64,000 bases of DNA, taken from assembly GCA_015179125.1 (NCBI GenBank), contig WHVA01000141.1, forward strand, positions 1 through 64,000, in the 5' to 3' direction. Positions 11,963 to 24,639 of the stretch are shown here, piece after piece. Made by a program: the position numbers and the translations under genes. Numbering within the stretch: position 1 is the first letter of the stretch; each line of letters opens with the position of its first letter. Source of the DNA: Gautieria morchelliformis. Taxonomy: Eukaryota > Basidiomycota > Agaricomycetes > Gomphales > Gomphaceae. Under the pieces are notes generated by a model that made no database searches, was not told the origin of the DNA, and saw nothing but the letters and a program-made list of their open reading frames with translations.

Positions 11963-13870
11963 CTGGGTGAGCTACTGGCTTATTCCGTTAACATTGGTGA
12001 TGATTATATTTTTGACCACAGGAAGAAACATAGCTGCTGCTGTTGAGGCTGCTTTACAGTTGTCACCCACAACAGTGAGATTGGGTGTGACAGGTACCAA
12101 TGCTCAACATAAGTATATGATGTGTCCACGTTCTTCTCTGTCTACCATAGCTTTGTCTTTATATTGCACAATGTGGCTTCTATAAGGGCAACCTAGGCAG
12201 ACACTCTACACTCAAGCAGCAAACTGGTAAAGGGGATCCAAAGTAAGATAGAGAACTATATACACAACACAGACACACCTGGCAAAGGGGGATCTAAAAA
12301 GAAAACTCTAAGGAACTCCTTTGCCAGCTAGCTATGACTATATGAGCTTGGCGATCTACTCTCGATTGCCCCATGCCCAATTACTGTTAGAAGTACCGAG
12401 GAAATATTATATCAACCCGGTAATTATATCAACACATTTCCAACACCAAACCAACTTGTCTATATACACCCGAATGTGCATACATCACTACGACCCATCC
12501 CCAAGATTGCCAAACCCAAACATATACACTCAATCCAACTCAATCCATACGTCCAATCACCCTGATATCACGGAAGCCCACACCACATGTCACGACAGTC
12601 CAGAACACCCCTATAAACCCTATCCAAGTACGCCGAGCCCAACCTAAGTGCCACACATCTCAAAGTCACGTGACCCAATCAAGGGACGCGATACGACGAG
12701 CTGACCCTGCTCGTGGCTAGACCGTGACTCCTCCCCAAGATCCGTTTCCTTTCACAACTTCATGCTTTACACTCCAACAAATTCTATACAACATTTGTCG
12801 ATGCTCCTATCAATATCCATACGCCGTCCCCCCCATCTCACCTACCTATTGTTCTCCTTCCATAAGTATCAGGGACACCAAGTCCTATTCTTGTCAATTA
12901 AATAGTCAACTTTAATATTGCAGCAGCAAGGTCAAGTGCTGGTAGCTTTAGAATGATAATAATGGAATAAGAATTGAGATTTATGATTAGAAATTCTGAG
13001 TTTGAGAATGAGGAGGAAATGAAAATGATCCAGTACAGCTATAAACTCGAAGCTTGCTGAGGAAAAAGATCGTAAAGTCGCTGTTTTATTCTAGTGTAAA
13101 GTCCAAGTATTTAAGCAGTATAGGATAGGGGAAATAATCATGTGTGAGAGTAATAATCATGTGAAATATGATGCTACTTAGGGGATAGGAGCATAATGAT
13201 GTTAATGGTGATGCAATAGCTCCTATGTGGCTAATCTCTTCATAAATGATGGAGATGATGAAATAAATGGTGTCAGACCTGTGGAATGACGACTCGACTT
13301 GATAGTAGGCATGAAAATAGACTCTTAACTCAGTGGCACACATGTCTGCGCCTCGACTTGATGTTTGACTCATGGTACACATGTATGCGCCTTGACTCGA
13401 CTTGGAATGATGGGAAAATAAGGTGAGTGATAAGAGAAATCAGAAATGAGATTGTCTGATTGAAACTGTCCTTTCCTCCTCCAATAACAAACTTTGTGTA
13501 CCATAAACCACAGTGAAATTCGACTTTTATTTGCCTTATATTGCACTAGTCAACTGTCAATAGCATAACACTAAAAGGAGGGTGATGTCAGAGGACCCCT
13601 ATTTTCCAGTTCTAGCCATGCTCCAACTTCGGCTTGCTCTGCTTCCATTTCCGCATCCACCTCTGACTCTAATTTGCAACATCCACCACACTCAACCCTT
13701 GACTCCCTTTGTTCTTTCTACACCCCCTTACAACTCTTTTTTTATTTTATTTTATTATAATCATTTTATACAACCGCGGGCATGCCTATGGTGGTCGCTA
13801 CACTCAAGGTACCTAAACAGGTTGGGCCTTCCTCCTCGCTCTCTAACACTCCCACCCGCTGGGTTCTTAC
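11963..13870. other. Non-coding stretch, possible degenerate LTR-like pieces
   Basis: No gene recognised. 12600-12760 contains a TCACGTGA palindrome and a TATA-like stretch reminiscent of LTR promoters. 13575-13590 has an AAAAGGAGGG purine tract followed by TGATGTCAGAGG, which could be a polypurine tract and LTR start. 13738-13757 is a T-rich run (A-rich on the minus strand) compatible with an old retroposon tail. None of these is firm. Confidence 0.35.
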
Positions 13871-14506
13871 GTGGGCAGTGGCACAAGCAACGGTCCTCCT
13901 CCCCCACCGGCTTTACTGCCCCCCCTGCTGAATGAGCTAAGATAGTCTCCCTCTCCTGTTGTGTGACTCAGGTGGTTTGGTTGACATAGTAAGTGCTCAG
14001 CTGCCAGAGTGGGCCTGCACAACATGGGAGAGTGCCACAGCCAGAAAGAATAAGGAAAAGGTCCAAAGTATGTTGCCACACTGCCTTGTCATTTGCTGCC
14101 GGGCCTATCCCTCATATCCTCTGCTGTGCCAAGTCTAACCATGTCGTCACTCGAGCTGTTTAGGTAGGTTTGTATGTGGGGATGTGTTCATGCTACCACA
14201 GGCATCGCTCATCAGCCGCATCTGTACTGGGCATGACTCTGTTAGTTAGCAGGCATATGCAGGGGCAACATCACCAAAGATGCCCTCCAGCCGTTTTGTA
14301 GCAGCCACATATTGTAACAAAGCATTCATCCCTTTTGCACTCCCAAGTAACACCCTTGCAGACTTTGGACTTGGTCCCTAGCTTCCTTCTTAATGTGCTT
14401 GTGCGTACGACATTCAAACAGGTAGTGGTGGATTGACTCATCGGTCCTTGTGCATGCCATACATAAAGGGGAGGCAGCCTTCTTAATTCTGTATAGATGG
14501 CCATTG

Positions 14507-14524
14507 CGGGGGGGGGGGGGGGGG
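14507..14524 (-). repeat. Poly(G)/poly(C) run of about 18 bp inside LINE A coding sequence
   Basis: An uninterrupted G run (C on the LINE strand) sits where related LINEs read GHxPLNxHLYRI, giving a proline run in the decayed frame. It is likely a slippage expansion in dead sequence, or a sequencing-difficult site. Confidence 0.8.
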
Positions 14525-15399
14525 AGGCATGTCCCATGCACAACTGTGTGATGAGGCTTGTCTGGGCCTAGGTAAAGCCCGCCACCGTGTCATAGTACTT
14601 TCCACAGGGTAGTGTATTGTCGATCTTTTCCATTCTGCATACCTGGGCGAGGCTGCCCACCTTCACCCACCTTCTCTTCCACTTGCATCTCAGGTCAGTC
14701 TGGAAGTGCTACCCCGCAATGGCTATGCTGCGCAGCAACATCCCATTTCCCCAATAGGCCGGCAATTCACTTTCATGGCTACTGTCACCCTCCGACACCT
14801 TCTTTACCTCTATATCTGCTGGCTCACTCCCTTTGACCTCATCATATCCCAAGATCCACACTATTCTGAGCTTGACCTTGCAGCGCTATGTTGGCTTAGC
14901 TACCTTGTTGGCCATGCCATTGACCCTCTCCAGTACATACTGAGCCGGCCTAGATTTCACATGGCTGATTGACTGTATGACTCCTTGGTTGTCTAGTAGT
15001 ACTGTCGCTGACTTGATCCCCTTCTCCTTTGCCAGAAGCTCCAATGCCAGTGTCACACCAGCTGCCTCTGCCTCATAGGTTGTGTGGTCGGTTAGTGGCC
15101 CCAGATGGTATTGTGGCCCTCCTGTCCCCTCTGTATAGCACCACCACTGCCCCTGCATTCCCTTCCATCCCAGACCCATCCGCGTAAACCTTTGCATCTG
15201 CCCTGTCCTGCTTGTCTCCCTCCTTGGACTCTTCTCTAGTATCTGCTATGTCTGTGCTGAAGAGCTGCACCTTGTGTGGTGGCTGCCAGGAGGGATAGAT
15301 CATTTTGAATGTTTATGGTGAGAGTCGAAAGCTGTGCAGTAGCAGATGAAGTGGAGAGGGGTGCCACTTGACCATGTTGAAAGCCTTGCCAGCAGGGTT

Positions 15400-16000
15400 G
15401 CGTATGTCTGAGTAGTTCGTGAGGTTTACAGAGAGTCGTAGAAAGAATAGAGAAGAGAAAGCCACAACGGTTGTATGCACAAACACCACGTGCAGTGACA
15501 ACAGCACTAAACACTGACTGATATAACACCATCCAGTCACAAGCCTCATGGGCTAAAATAAGGACACAGCGATGGAGATTTACTGCCTAGATTGTTATTG
15601 TACAGTAGCTAGCTATTTAAGTACTTGGAATGAAGCTATACTAAGATAGAGATGGAAAGGGGGGTTGTGGAGCGAACAAGTGCCGCTGGTGCATAATGTA
15701 TGCACCGGTGCTTGAGTATGTACCTTATCATGTGGAGTTTAATATATGTATCAGGAATGATGGAGCACCTCCCACGCTCCATCTCATATCTGTGCCTTGG
15801 TCGACCCCGGAACCCGGCTCAGGGTCAAAGTCACACAGTTAGAGGTGTGCGTGAGCGATGGTGCGCATGCATGCCCTAGAGTGCGCTGGGATTGCATGTG
15901 GGTGTAGATATAGAGCTAGAAGGTCATTAGGACTTTGTTATTGGTGAATATTAATGTAAATTTCGATTTCCCTATTCATAACAGACCAGGCATCTTGCAC
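15400..16000. mobile_element. Probable LTR-type insertion within LINE A
   Basis: Interrupts the LINE frame between the thumb and RNase H. On the minus strand it starts near TGTTATGAATAG (about 15990) and contains a TTAAATAGC promoter-like element near 15617. I could not find a convincing matching target duplication, so the boundaries are approximate. Confidence 0.4.
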
Positions 16001-17454
16001 AGGAGTGCACCTGTCGATGTAGTTGATGCGCATCTGGCAGGGCAATGAGTCGAGTAGCTGTGTGGTGGCACATATTCCTCAAGAGCAATTCCACTGGCAG
16101 CAGATTGGCAAGGGCTCCAGGCTATCTGTCGCCGTCATCCTCATAGCCCCTGTGATGGCGATTGCGGCTACCCTCTGTACCGAGGTCAGCTTGAGCACCA
16201 CACCTACCGACCCCCTCGCCTTCCTCCAGCCCTCCTTCCTCTGCACCGGGGTATACCAGATGTCCGTCACATAATTGAACTTGGGTATCACTACCACATG
16301 GTAGAGCTGCCTTATGAGGCCAGCCTAGATTCCTGTGGAGGGCTTAGCTAGTCTGACAAACAGAAGAGTCCACTTAGCAGCTTTGGCTATGGCCTTCTCC
16401 GCCTATATGTTCCAGCAAAGTTCCTTGTCCAGGAACACTCCCAGAAACTTGTGGGCAGACACAGGCTGTATGACCACACCCTTATACAGGAAGCTTGGCC
16501 TTGCTGCTGGCTTGGTTCTGCCAGGGCAGGCTAGGTCCTAAGTGCGCCTTCTCAAGTAGCCCACTATCATGAATTTCATCTTCTCAAACCTCAAGTGATG
16601 GGTCTGTGTCCACTCCTTCATGCCGCCCGGCTTCTGTAGCATCTCTCTCAGGCACTCATATGAAGGTCAGTGTTGTAAAACAAGTAGAGTTTCATAGATA
16701 GTGGATCTCCCTCGCCTATTCCATTGCTTATCTCCAACTTCAGCCTCATTCGCCTGCCCACTAGCATCCAGAGTCCTGTCCTTGCCTGCGATGGAAGAAA
16801 ACTCTCCTCAACCTCATTGATACTCAGGGCTGCGATTGACCCTATCGCAGTATGCAACTTGCCTTCAGTCCAGGCTAGGCTCCCTGTAAGTACACTTGGT
16901 GTCCTGGGTGAGTTCTCAACACATGCGCTGACCAATGGTTTTATAGTATATGTTGCATGCACTGCTGCCAACGACTTTGGCAGATGAAAGGGGCCACTTG
17001 GTTGGAATAGGCCTTTGTTGGGCGCAAGAGGGAAGAGATATTGGAGGCAATGTCGTGAGTCATTGCCTATTTGTGTCATATGGTACAGAAAAGCTGATGA
17101 TATAGAGAATGAGGTGGGTGCCTTGTACAAACAGACAGGTGGCAGTTTGCAGTGGCAGTCACTGCCATTGGTCTTATGGGGTTCTCTGTGGAGTGGTGGA
17201 GATGACTCGTAAGTTGTTCTTTCACAATAGTGTCTTCCTGCTAAACATCCCATTCTCAGGAACTGCCCATGAATGGACAGGTGGAGAAGACTGTCAGGTG
17301 GAAGGGCATCTGGTGGTGGGCCCCTCCCAGGGCATAGCTATCTTGTGGTCTTTGGATGTAACTTGAAATTTAATGGGGAATTTAACCAACCACTAATCAG
17401 TTTGGAAAATGAGATGATGACTATATATTGGATAAAGGCTAGAATGCCCATATT

Positions 17455-17840
17455 GCAATGCTGCAGGGCGGCAATGCTGCATGACCGTAATGCTTCATGA
17501 GCGGAGTGCTGCAACACCGCATTGCTTTATGACCAAAGCGCTGCCAGCATGCAGTGCTTCACCAGCCTTGTGCTACATGTTTGGAGTGATCCACAGCCGC
17601 CGTGCTTCAAGGAAGATTGCAGTCCTTCAAGCCTGCATTCCTTCATGAGCCCTGTGATCCAAGTGCTTAACTCTTCAAGGCCACATTGCTGGACGACTGC
17701 AGTCCTGCATGACCGCAATGCTTCATGATGTTTCACAACCGCAGTGATCCAAGACTGCAATATTTCACAAGCCTGCAGTGCTTCCAGACTGCTGTGCTGA
17801 AATCCCGCAGTTCTTCACAACCACAGTGCCACATAACTGA
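17455..17840 (+). repeat. Degenerate minisatellite, about 19-20 bp period
   Basis: About 20 imperfect units related to CGCAATGCTTCATGACC follow one another; variants such as GCAGTGCTTCA, GCAATGCTGCATGACC and GCAGTGATCC recur. Units diverge widely, so the array is old. No protein match. It lies upstream of LINE A and downstream of LINE B. Confidence 0.7.
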
Positions 17841-18188
17841 TGTTTATGGCTGAAGACCGCAGTACTCCACAGGGAAAGTTGTCGACCTGGCTCGGCCATG
17901 GACTCCTGATAATGGCACCAGGCAACCAGTACCTGCTCCTTGGGGGGCCTAAGAAGTGCCTGCGTGACGTGCCCCTCGTGTCAAGATTTCATCCCCATAG
18001 ACGATGACGGAAGGTCAAGAATGGCACCCTGTGAGTTGCAGTGAGTTGTTGAATGGAGTGCTCACCAGAATGGTAGGCTGCGACTGCCTCAAGAAAGGAA
18101 ACCTCTCTAGGAGATAGCAAGTTTGGGGAAGGAGAGGTGGGTTTATATACACTTGGACCAGGTGAATCAATAAGGTCAGGAACGTTGT

Positions 18189-18217
18189 GGTTTTTTTTTT
18201 TTTTTTTTTTTTTTTAT
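18189..18217 (-). other. 3' oligo(A) tail of LINE B (T run on + strand)
   Basis: A run of roughly 26-29 T on the plus strand follows, in LINE orientation, within 10-30 bp of the last recognisable codons. This is the signature of target-primed reverse transcription. The length suggests a fairly recent insertion or secondary slippage. Confidence 0.8.
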
Positions 18218-19653
18218 CCATTTATGTCTATTGGGAGGCTGGGCACTGTATTAGAAAATGATGAACTGTTTCGTCACAGCTGCGGCAGGCCTCGCACATT
18301 GGCTCTTCGGCTTTGCCTATCTTGAAGAGGTGCCTGTTGAGTGGTGCATGGCCTGTGTGCAGCTGGATTAAGAGCGAGCTTTGCCTACGCGCTAGTCCTG
18401 CGCTGAGCCTCATGTACGCTGCTGATGGCATGGAGGGGTCGATCTGTTGTGCGTAGCGGGCTCTTGGTGACTTTTTGAAGGCCTCTCTTGCCTGTGCTTT
18501 CAGCGCCTTGTTGTGTTTTTGTATCTCAGCCGACTTGCTTGTTGTGAAACCCGAGACGAATCAGTGGCCCCGAATCGATGCCGCGCGCGCGCTTACACAC
18601 CGCTTCCCCCAGCTCCTCGTTCCTAGCTGATACTCAACCCGTTACTTGGCTCCATCTTCCCACTCCACCTCTATATGCCCCATCAATTCTATAGTATATA
18701 CCTGTATATTTAGGTACGACACATCCCCATGACTTGACTCCACGCCGGCCATAACCCCGGGCATCGATCCCCATCCATTCTGCCGTTCGCTTACATGTAT
18801 ACATCCCCCCACGCTCCACAGCCAACCTCAATACCTACTAGCTAGTGTTCCGAGTAGTATAAAATAGCTACCCATGTACATTGAACAACAAGACAGTTGT
18901 CCCTGTCCATTTCCACGCTATTCCCAGTCTAAGGCCCTTCGTTGTGATCACTGCCACTCCAGCCTAAAGTGGCACAGTCTACTGAGACATTTGTACACTA
19001 CAATACGTAGTATAGTCCCACCCAGTTACTTTCCGAACGTCTATCGCGCCTGCCGGTCCACTGGAGGCATCATCAAGCTTTCCTCTAACATCCCCAGTCC
19101 AATCTATTAAAGAACTTCTATTACAGAACAAGATTGCTGACTGGCATTCTCCCCCAGCATTCAGGTGGGGTGTCCGTTTCATCTGTGGATTCGCCCCTCG
19201 CTGCCCTTTTGCCTCTCTGTCTGCATGCCTGTTTCCCCCTATCCCCTCATGCCCCGGTGTCCACCTCATTGTCAGTTTCGCATGTCCCCCTCTCTCCCTT
19301 CCCATCGCTTCGACCTGTTCATGCAACGCGTTCACAAGGTACTGGCCCGATATTGCTCTTTCCTCCCTGGTCGTTAACAGGGCCGCTTGATTGTCCACCC
19401 CTAGCATATGATTTCCATTCCTCTCATCTCTCATCATTTTTGCCCCCATCGTCGCCCCAAGCTGCTCTGCCTCGAACACGGTATATTCTTCCTCTGTACC
19501 CATGTACTTCCTAGCCACTCTCTTCACCGCCCCCCCCCCCCCACCCCTGCATAGGACCGCCGCTGCCCCTACCCCACCGTCAATCGCCAACCCGTCAGTG
19601 TACACTTTCAAAATGTTGTGGTAAAATGAGGCAGTGAGCATAATTAATTTCAT
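18189..19653 (-). pseudogene. LINE B remnant: RNase H and C-terminal domain with 3' oligo(A) end
   Basis: Minus strand: RNase H at about 19605-19200 with all four acidic/His motif regions visible (VYTDGLAIDG, VFEAEQLGATMG, GVDNQAALL, WTPGHEGIGGNRHADREAK). A C-terminal tail at 18431-18228 has LHTGHAPLNRHLFKIGKA, then CEACRSCDETVHHFLIQC. About 370 bp of unrelated sequence (near 18600-18970) separates the two. RNase H here would remove RNA from the RNA:DNA hybrid. RT is missing upstream of 19653. The oligo(A) directly after the tail marks a genuine LINE 3' end. A C run at 19531-19543 interrupts the RNase H N-terminal region. Confidence 0.85.
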
Positions 19654-19659
19654 TCAGAG

Positions 19660-21733
19660 TGCAAACTATGTTCCAAGCACTTGTCATGCTCCTCATGGTA
19701 AAAACAACCCTGTCGCTCTAGACAGTGTATGCAGACCGGCATCATGTATATAATGTATTTGATACCCATAAGGTGAAATAAAAAAATTTTTAGAGCTAAA
19801 TTACCAGATAGGGAGGCTGAAAACATGTGCCATCAGCATGTTCCATTGGATTTACAGCAGAGCTTCTTTTTACATCAAAAAAAATGCTGCTACATTTCAC
19901 TGTACTGATGATTATGAGCATATTTGAGCACCCAAAAATATTCTAGGAGTGGTGAAATTTGCCTTTGATTCACTTTGTGACCTGAGCCACATTTTGTTCG
20001 GTGATAGTATCACTTTTATAGATAAGATATTGAAACTAAATAAAAATAAAAAATAAAAACAATATTCATAGCGAAAACCCATTACATACCACCCCAAATG
20101 TATACCAAATAGACAATTAAACAAACATAATACATCATGCTTCAAAAAGCCTACTGCTAAGAAATAACTATATAACCAATGTCGAATTCCAGTGTGCGTG
20201 AAGGGTGGCTCTAGCAATTGGGGGTATAAGAGAAGCCGGTGCTGAGTGAGGCATCGCAAATCGGGAAGTGGATTGAGACGTGAAGTGCAATATAAGTACA
20301 AGTAAGCAAGGTGGAAACCACAGTAGAAAGTATGGAAATGGGAGAAGCAAGAGAAATGAGCCTGATCATGGCATGTGGTATTAAAAAACCCGTAGGGAAA
20401 AAGCCTTCATGACATGCAGGGAAATGAAGGGAAGGAAGGGAGGAGAAACGATGCGAGCATAAAAAACTATACAATAGTTAGTGCAAGTGTGGCTAGTGAG
20501 CTAAGAGTGAAAGTACCTATGCGATGGGGGAGTGCCACGAGCAAGCAAAGCTGGTGTAGTCACTAAATAGATGGGAGTGGTTCACCCACTGAGACATGCA
20601 TGCCGGTCGACGATGTGGACTCTGACGCATCTCGCAGGACTCAAGCCTATGCAAGCGGTGAAGTTCAGTGGAATTCCAGCAGAAAAGAGAGAAGTGGGAG
20701 TAACATACTGTTGGTCTAAAATACAAAGGAATAGAGGAAGAAAGGAAGAAAGGAGAATAGTTAGAACTCAGCACACTGCTGCAAAAGAGCCAAAAGCCAG
20801 GTGCGGAATTCACCATGTGTAAGAATGCTACCCTACTTAAACTTTGATTAATCCAAATAAAATACTCTGTATCAGAGAATGGAGATAAAGAAATTACTGA
20901 CACAAATGTGTCATCAATCTGCTTGACAACAGTACAAACAGGCAAAGTTAATTCACATATCCACTGTACTGCAATGCTATCCTAGAGGCCTTTGATTGAA
21001 TAGCCCTGTTATAGTCATACAGCAATATGCATTAACTGTCTAAGCATGCTTAGACTGCCTGTACATGAATGCTTGGAAAACATTCATATCAGATGACTAT
21101 GATTCACATGTCTGACTGACTCAAGCAAGGAATAGCCCCCCACATACATATGATTTATACAAAATCAAAATGGTCAAATAATATATATTATAAGAGTATT
21201 AATAACAACATATAGGAATATATAGTAGTATTTATAAGGAGAATAATAGATGTTATTAGAATATTCTATATATGTTTAAACATCTCAGAGATATATATAC
21301 ATATGAGAGAGTATCTGACTACAAGATAGAATAATAGATACTTGGATAGATACTTCTAATAGATGTAAGTAGGAGTATTAGTATGAATAGTTATAATGAT
21401 ATAGTGTATATTAAAAGTGGGTAGAAAAAATAAGAAGAGGCATTCTCATCAGCAGAACTGCCGCTTGGGGAGGGACAAAAGTAAATTTATTTATATCCCA
21501 ACAATAAGATTGCCATGTATTTTCACCCTCTTCTTTTCTATAATCTGAGCATAAAATGGGTGAATCTACATATAATAAAAAGTTGCAAGCACCCACCTAG
21601 AGTCAAATAAACACCTCAGTTTGTTCCATGCATAACAATGCAAGGAGTTTTTATTTTTACTCAAGTAGATCTAATATAAATCTACTTTTATATCATGCTG
21701 ATCAGGTCACCTCCTGCCTAAACAATAGGCAAA
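19660..21733. other. Non-coding, AT-rich; no gene recognised
   Basis: No frame with recognisable domains. 21140-21420 is very AT-rich with TATA-type simple sequence. Open frames of 80-140 codons on the minus strand around 20210-20945 have hydrophobic composition typical of random frames and no motif. Confidence 0.5.
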
Positions 21734-22960
21734 AACCACACAGAAACTTCAACCACTTGACGTCGGGGTTTTTGGCCCACTCCAAACCATGTGGAATAAA
21801 CACTGCCAAGAATGTGCAGTGAATCATAGACTCATCACCCAGGACACTGTAGTGCAAGAGTACATGACAGTCTGTGAGAAATACATGGTACCCAAGCCTA
21901 TCGAGGCCGCATTCCGACGATGTGGTGTCTGGCCATTCAAGCACGAGGTCTTCACTGCCTCCAACTTTACCCCCAGCCAATCATCATCAACCCACCACGA
22001 TGATCCCCCTGATTATCCCACACGTATGCCTTCATCTCCCCTGTCCATGCTACTCTCAGATCCCAATGATCCTGACTATCATTGACAGTGAGGCAGTGGA
22101 GTCAGCCAATGATGAGGCTGAAGATGAGGAGGATGAACCTGTTGTAAGTACAGTACAGCCTCTGTTCTCTAACATTTGACTAACTAAGTGCAGCCCTCCC
22201 CTGTTGTCCACCAAGCTCCTCCTGCCACCCCTCGCAAGGCTTACACATGCTCACACTTTGCCTCCCCCCTTCCTCACCTACACTCTGGCACCCCTGATGA
22301 GTTGGTCTGTCCTCCACATCCCATGGATACAGCACATAGAGTGCCCTTTGCCTAATTACACTCCCGTCAGTTAATTCTTCCTGGCCTTTCTCGGTCAACC
22401 TCCTCCTCCTCCCTGAAATCCTCCACCAGTCATATGTGCCAGAACAAGGAACTAGAGGCTGAGAACCAAGCCCTATGACGGATCGTACAGGAACTCAACC
22501 AAAGTCTTAATGATGAACGACACCTCCAGGAGCACACCGAGGTGCAACACCAAGCCACTGAGGCCCACTGCACTTTACAAGCACATGAGACCGACTGCCT
22601 TATACTCCAGCTTAATTCCAAGCCCCAGAAGAAGCTGCAGCACAATGTTCAACCAAACACCAGGCTCCTCACTGCCCCTAAAGTGCAAGCCACCTTTGAA
22701 GCAGCAGAACTTGAGCGGGTAGAGAAAGAGCAAGTGGCAGCAGCAAAGGCAAAGAAGGAGTTGGCAGAGAGGCAGCAGAACCTTGAGAGGCATCATAACA
22801 CAGCATTCAAGACATTTGATTCCCTCCTCACTACCTACAAGCTCAAGGATGACCTTAGGGATATCGCAATAGCCCTTGCCCTAGACGACACTGGTACTAT
22901 CCCCAACTTGGTGGCCTAGATCAAGGAACACATGGACCGGAACCCCACCCTAGCATCTGT
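21734..22960 (+). pseudogene. pogo/Tigger-like (DDE_1) transposase, C-terminal remnant
   Basis: Starts in mid-domain with TTQKLQPLDVGVFGPLQ, the block containing the last catalytic Asp of pogo-type DDE transposases. It continues with ITQDTVVQEYMTVCEKYM and FRRCGVWPF, typical of the fungal family. The frame ends at 22083, then shifts. 22542-22916 reads as a Glu/Lys/Ala-rich coiled coil followed by a SAP-like ending (LRDIAIALALDDTGT... then IKEHMDRNP after one stop). The N-terminal DNA-binding domain and first two catalytic residues are absent. Such proteins cut and paste DNA at TA sites (family knowledge). Non-functional remnant. Confidence 0.8.
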
Positions 22961-24639
22961 TCCCCCCACGTTGCTGCTCTCTACCTCACCAACCGTTGGG
23001 TGAGGAAGCACCCAATGGTGGATCCAACACCATTATTGGTGCCAACTCCTGATGCACCCACCTCTGTTCATGTAGTATTGTTGGAAATTCTGCATTGACC
23101 CCCTGCTTCTGTAGTTGCAAGTTTGTGTAAGACTGCTTTTTGCTGTAATCTTGACCAGCATCTCACAGCTCAGACGGACCTTTATTTTGTGCCGGTGTGA
23201 CCTTGTAAAGATATCTAAGTCAAGTGTGGTGTGTAGTGATAGGTATATGATTCAAGCTGCCAAGCGAAGCTAAATCGAGAATGTACTCAAAGGATATAGG
23301 TCTGTAGGCTTTCTCTTGTAGAGTGTGTAAGACTGATGGAAAATACGCAGGTGAATGCATCGAAACAAACAGGTTCTCGTGAGAGGGTGAGTTCAATTGA
23401 CTGACTAGGTACAATACATGAGTTGATTATTTATCTGAAGCGCAGGACAAGCTAGGACACAAGAGGGTGGGGGTACGTGGGAAGATGTGTGTATGCGGCT
23501 CTGGGGTTGATGTGCTGGGTGCTACAGTGGGTATGTATGTTACTAGTTGATAGGAAAATAGTGTGTGTGATTGAGAGGATCAGAAAAGAGGTAAGTGTGT
23601 TTAGAAAGAGAAATGGAAGAAAAGAAAGAAAGAACGTATGTGATGGACTAGCATCGACTTATTCCATGGATTAGTGCCTCTCGGGCTCGGGCTCTATCTT
23701 GGTTCAGAGATGGGTGAATGGGTTGTTGGATCAGCTGTATATCTGCGGGTTGATAGGGTGTTGTGATATGTGGAGTGTGAGCGTGCATGGGTTCGAGGGG
23801 GTGTGTGTAGGTTGGAGTAGGCTCAAGGTTGATGGTGAATAGAATATGTGTTTGTGTCGTAGACATACTTGTTTCTATTTCATGACAGACTTTTCATCAT
23901 AAATTGTGACCAAATGTGACCAAAAAGAGCCAGCATTGTGAGCTACTTCCTGTTATTAGGTATCAGACTCTCTGCCAACACAAACTTGCACTATGTCGAT
24001 AGGAAAATTTGCTAGGAATATGAATTATATGTCTAAGATTTCTCAAAAATTTCTTTTGAAAAAATAACAATTATTTAATTAATTATCAATTTATTTCTAA
24101 ATTTGATCCACATCCGGTTCAGTGATAGTAGTTGGATGGTCACAATTATAATACCTTCTTTTTTCTAGCTTGTAGTAGTAGAGAAAGTAGTTTAGGTGAT
24201 GCTCGGTAGCATATCATCACCGGTATAGCCATTTTGGCAGGCAGTTCATAGATTGTTTTATAGAAATCATCTAGACAGTTTCTTAAAAACAAATGTGATA
24301 TAATTGGATTGTATATGATTTTCAAGTTGAATGGTACAGATTGGTTTTTAAGTTTTTGTCTAAGATAGTTTGCTCTGTAAAACCATTTGACTGAGAGGAA
24401 GGCTTTGTGAATGAATGCTAAGGTGTATTTTCTTCTTTGTAGTCAAAGTTTAAACAGCTGGAGGATACGTTTATAGTCTGTTTCTTTTGCACTAAGTCTG
24501 ACATATCTAATTGCTTCCCCTTTGATAAAACTATTTTTGTTGTGGTTGGGGTGATATAAATGGAACAGTAGATATGGATAACAATTGTGTTCTTTTTGTA
24601 ATACTTTTACTGAACACCAGCTGAGTTTTTATATAGCCC
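22961..24639. other. Non-coding; no gene recognised
   Basis: GT-rich stretch around 23460-23860, AT-rich from 23880. No recognisable domain or RNA gene on either strand. Confidence 0.5.

Larger units (their letters stand above)
13880..17253 (-). pseudogene. LINE A (Tad/I-like) remnant: RT, RNase H, C-terminal zinc-like region
   Basis: Minus-strand order. RT at about 16760-16330 has NGIGEGDPLSMKLYLFY, the GDPLS fingerprint of non-LTR RTs, then a THHLRFEKMKF stretch. A thumb region follows at 16297-16079 (VVIPKFNYVTDIWYTP). RNase H at 15260-14800 has VYADGSGMEG, a YEAEAAGVTLAL Glu, LLDNQGVIQ and a decayed final motif WILGYDEVKGSEPAD. The C-terminal tail at 14540-14330 has an HHYLFEC stretch with preceding cysteines (CMACTRTDES). 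An unrelated insertion splits thumb and RNase H (about 15400-16000). The minus-strand order and tail match LINEs that code for RNase H (family knowledge). Many stops and frameshifts; 5' end not found. The part below about 14270 is unclear. Confidence 0.8.

Noticed and set aside
15673-15960. tRNA or structured RNA gene around the GTCGACCCCGG...GGTC stretch inside the LINE A insertion
   Set aside because: No cloverleaf with anticodon arm or A/B boxes could be drawn.
18015-18221. Lysine-run protein start on the minus strand
   Set aside because: The lysine codons are the LINE B oligo(A) tail.
19912-20945. Open frames of 60-140 codons on the minus strand as membrane proteins
   Set aside because: Hydrophobicity comes from T-rich DNA; no ATG context, no domain and no conserved copy.
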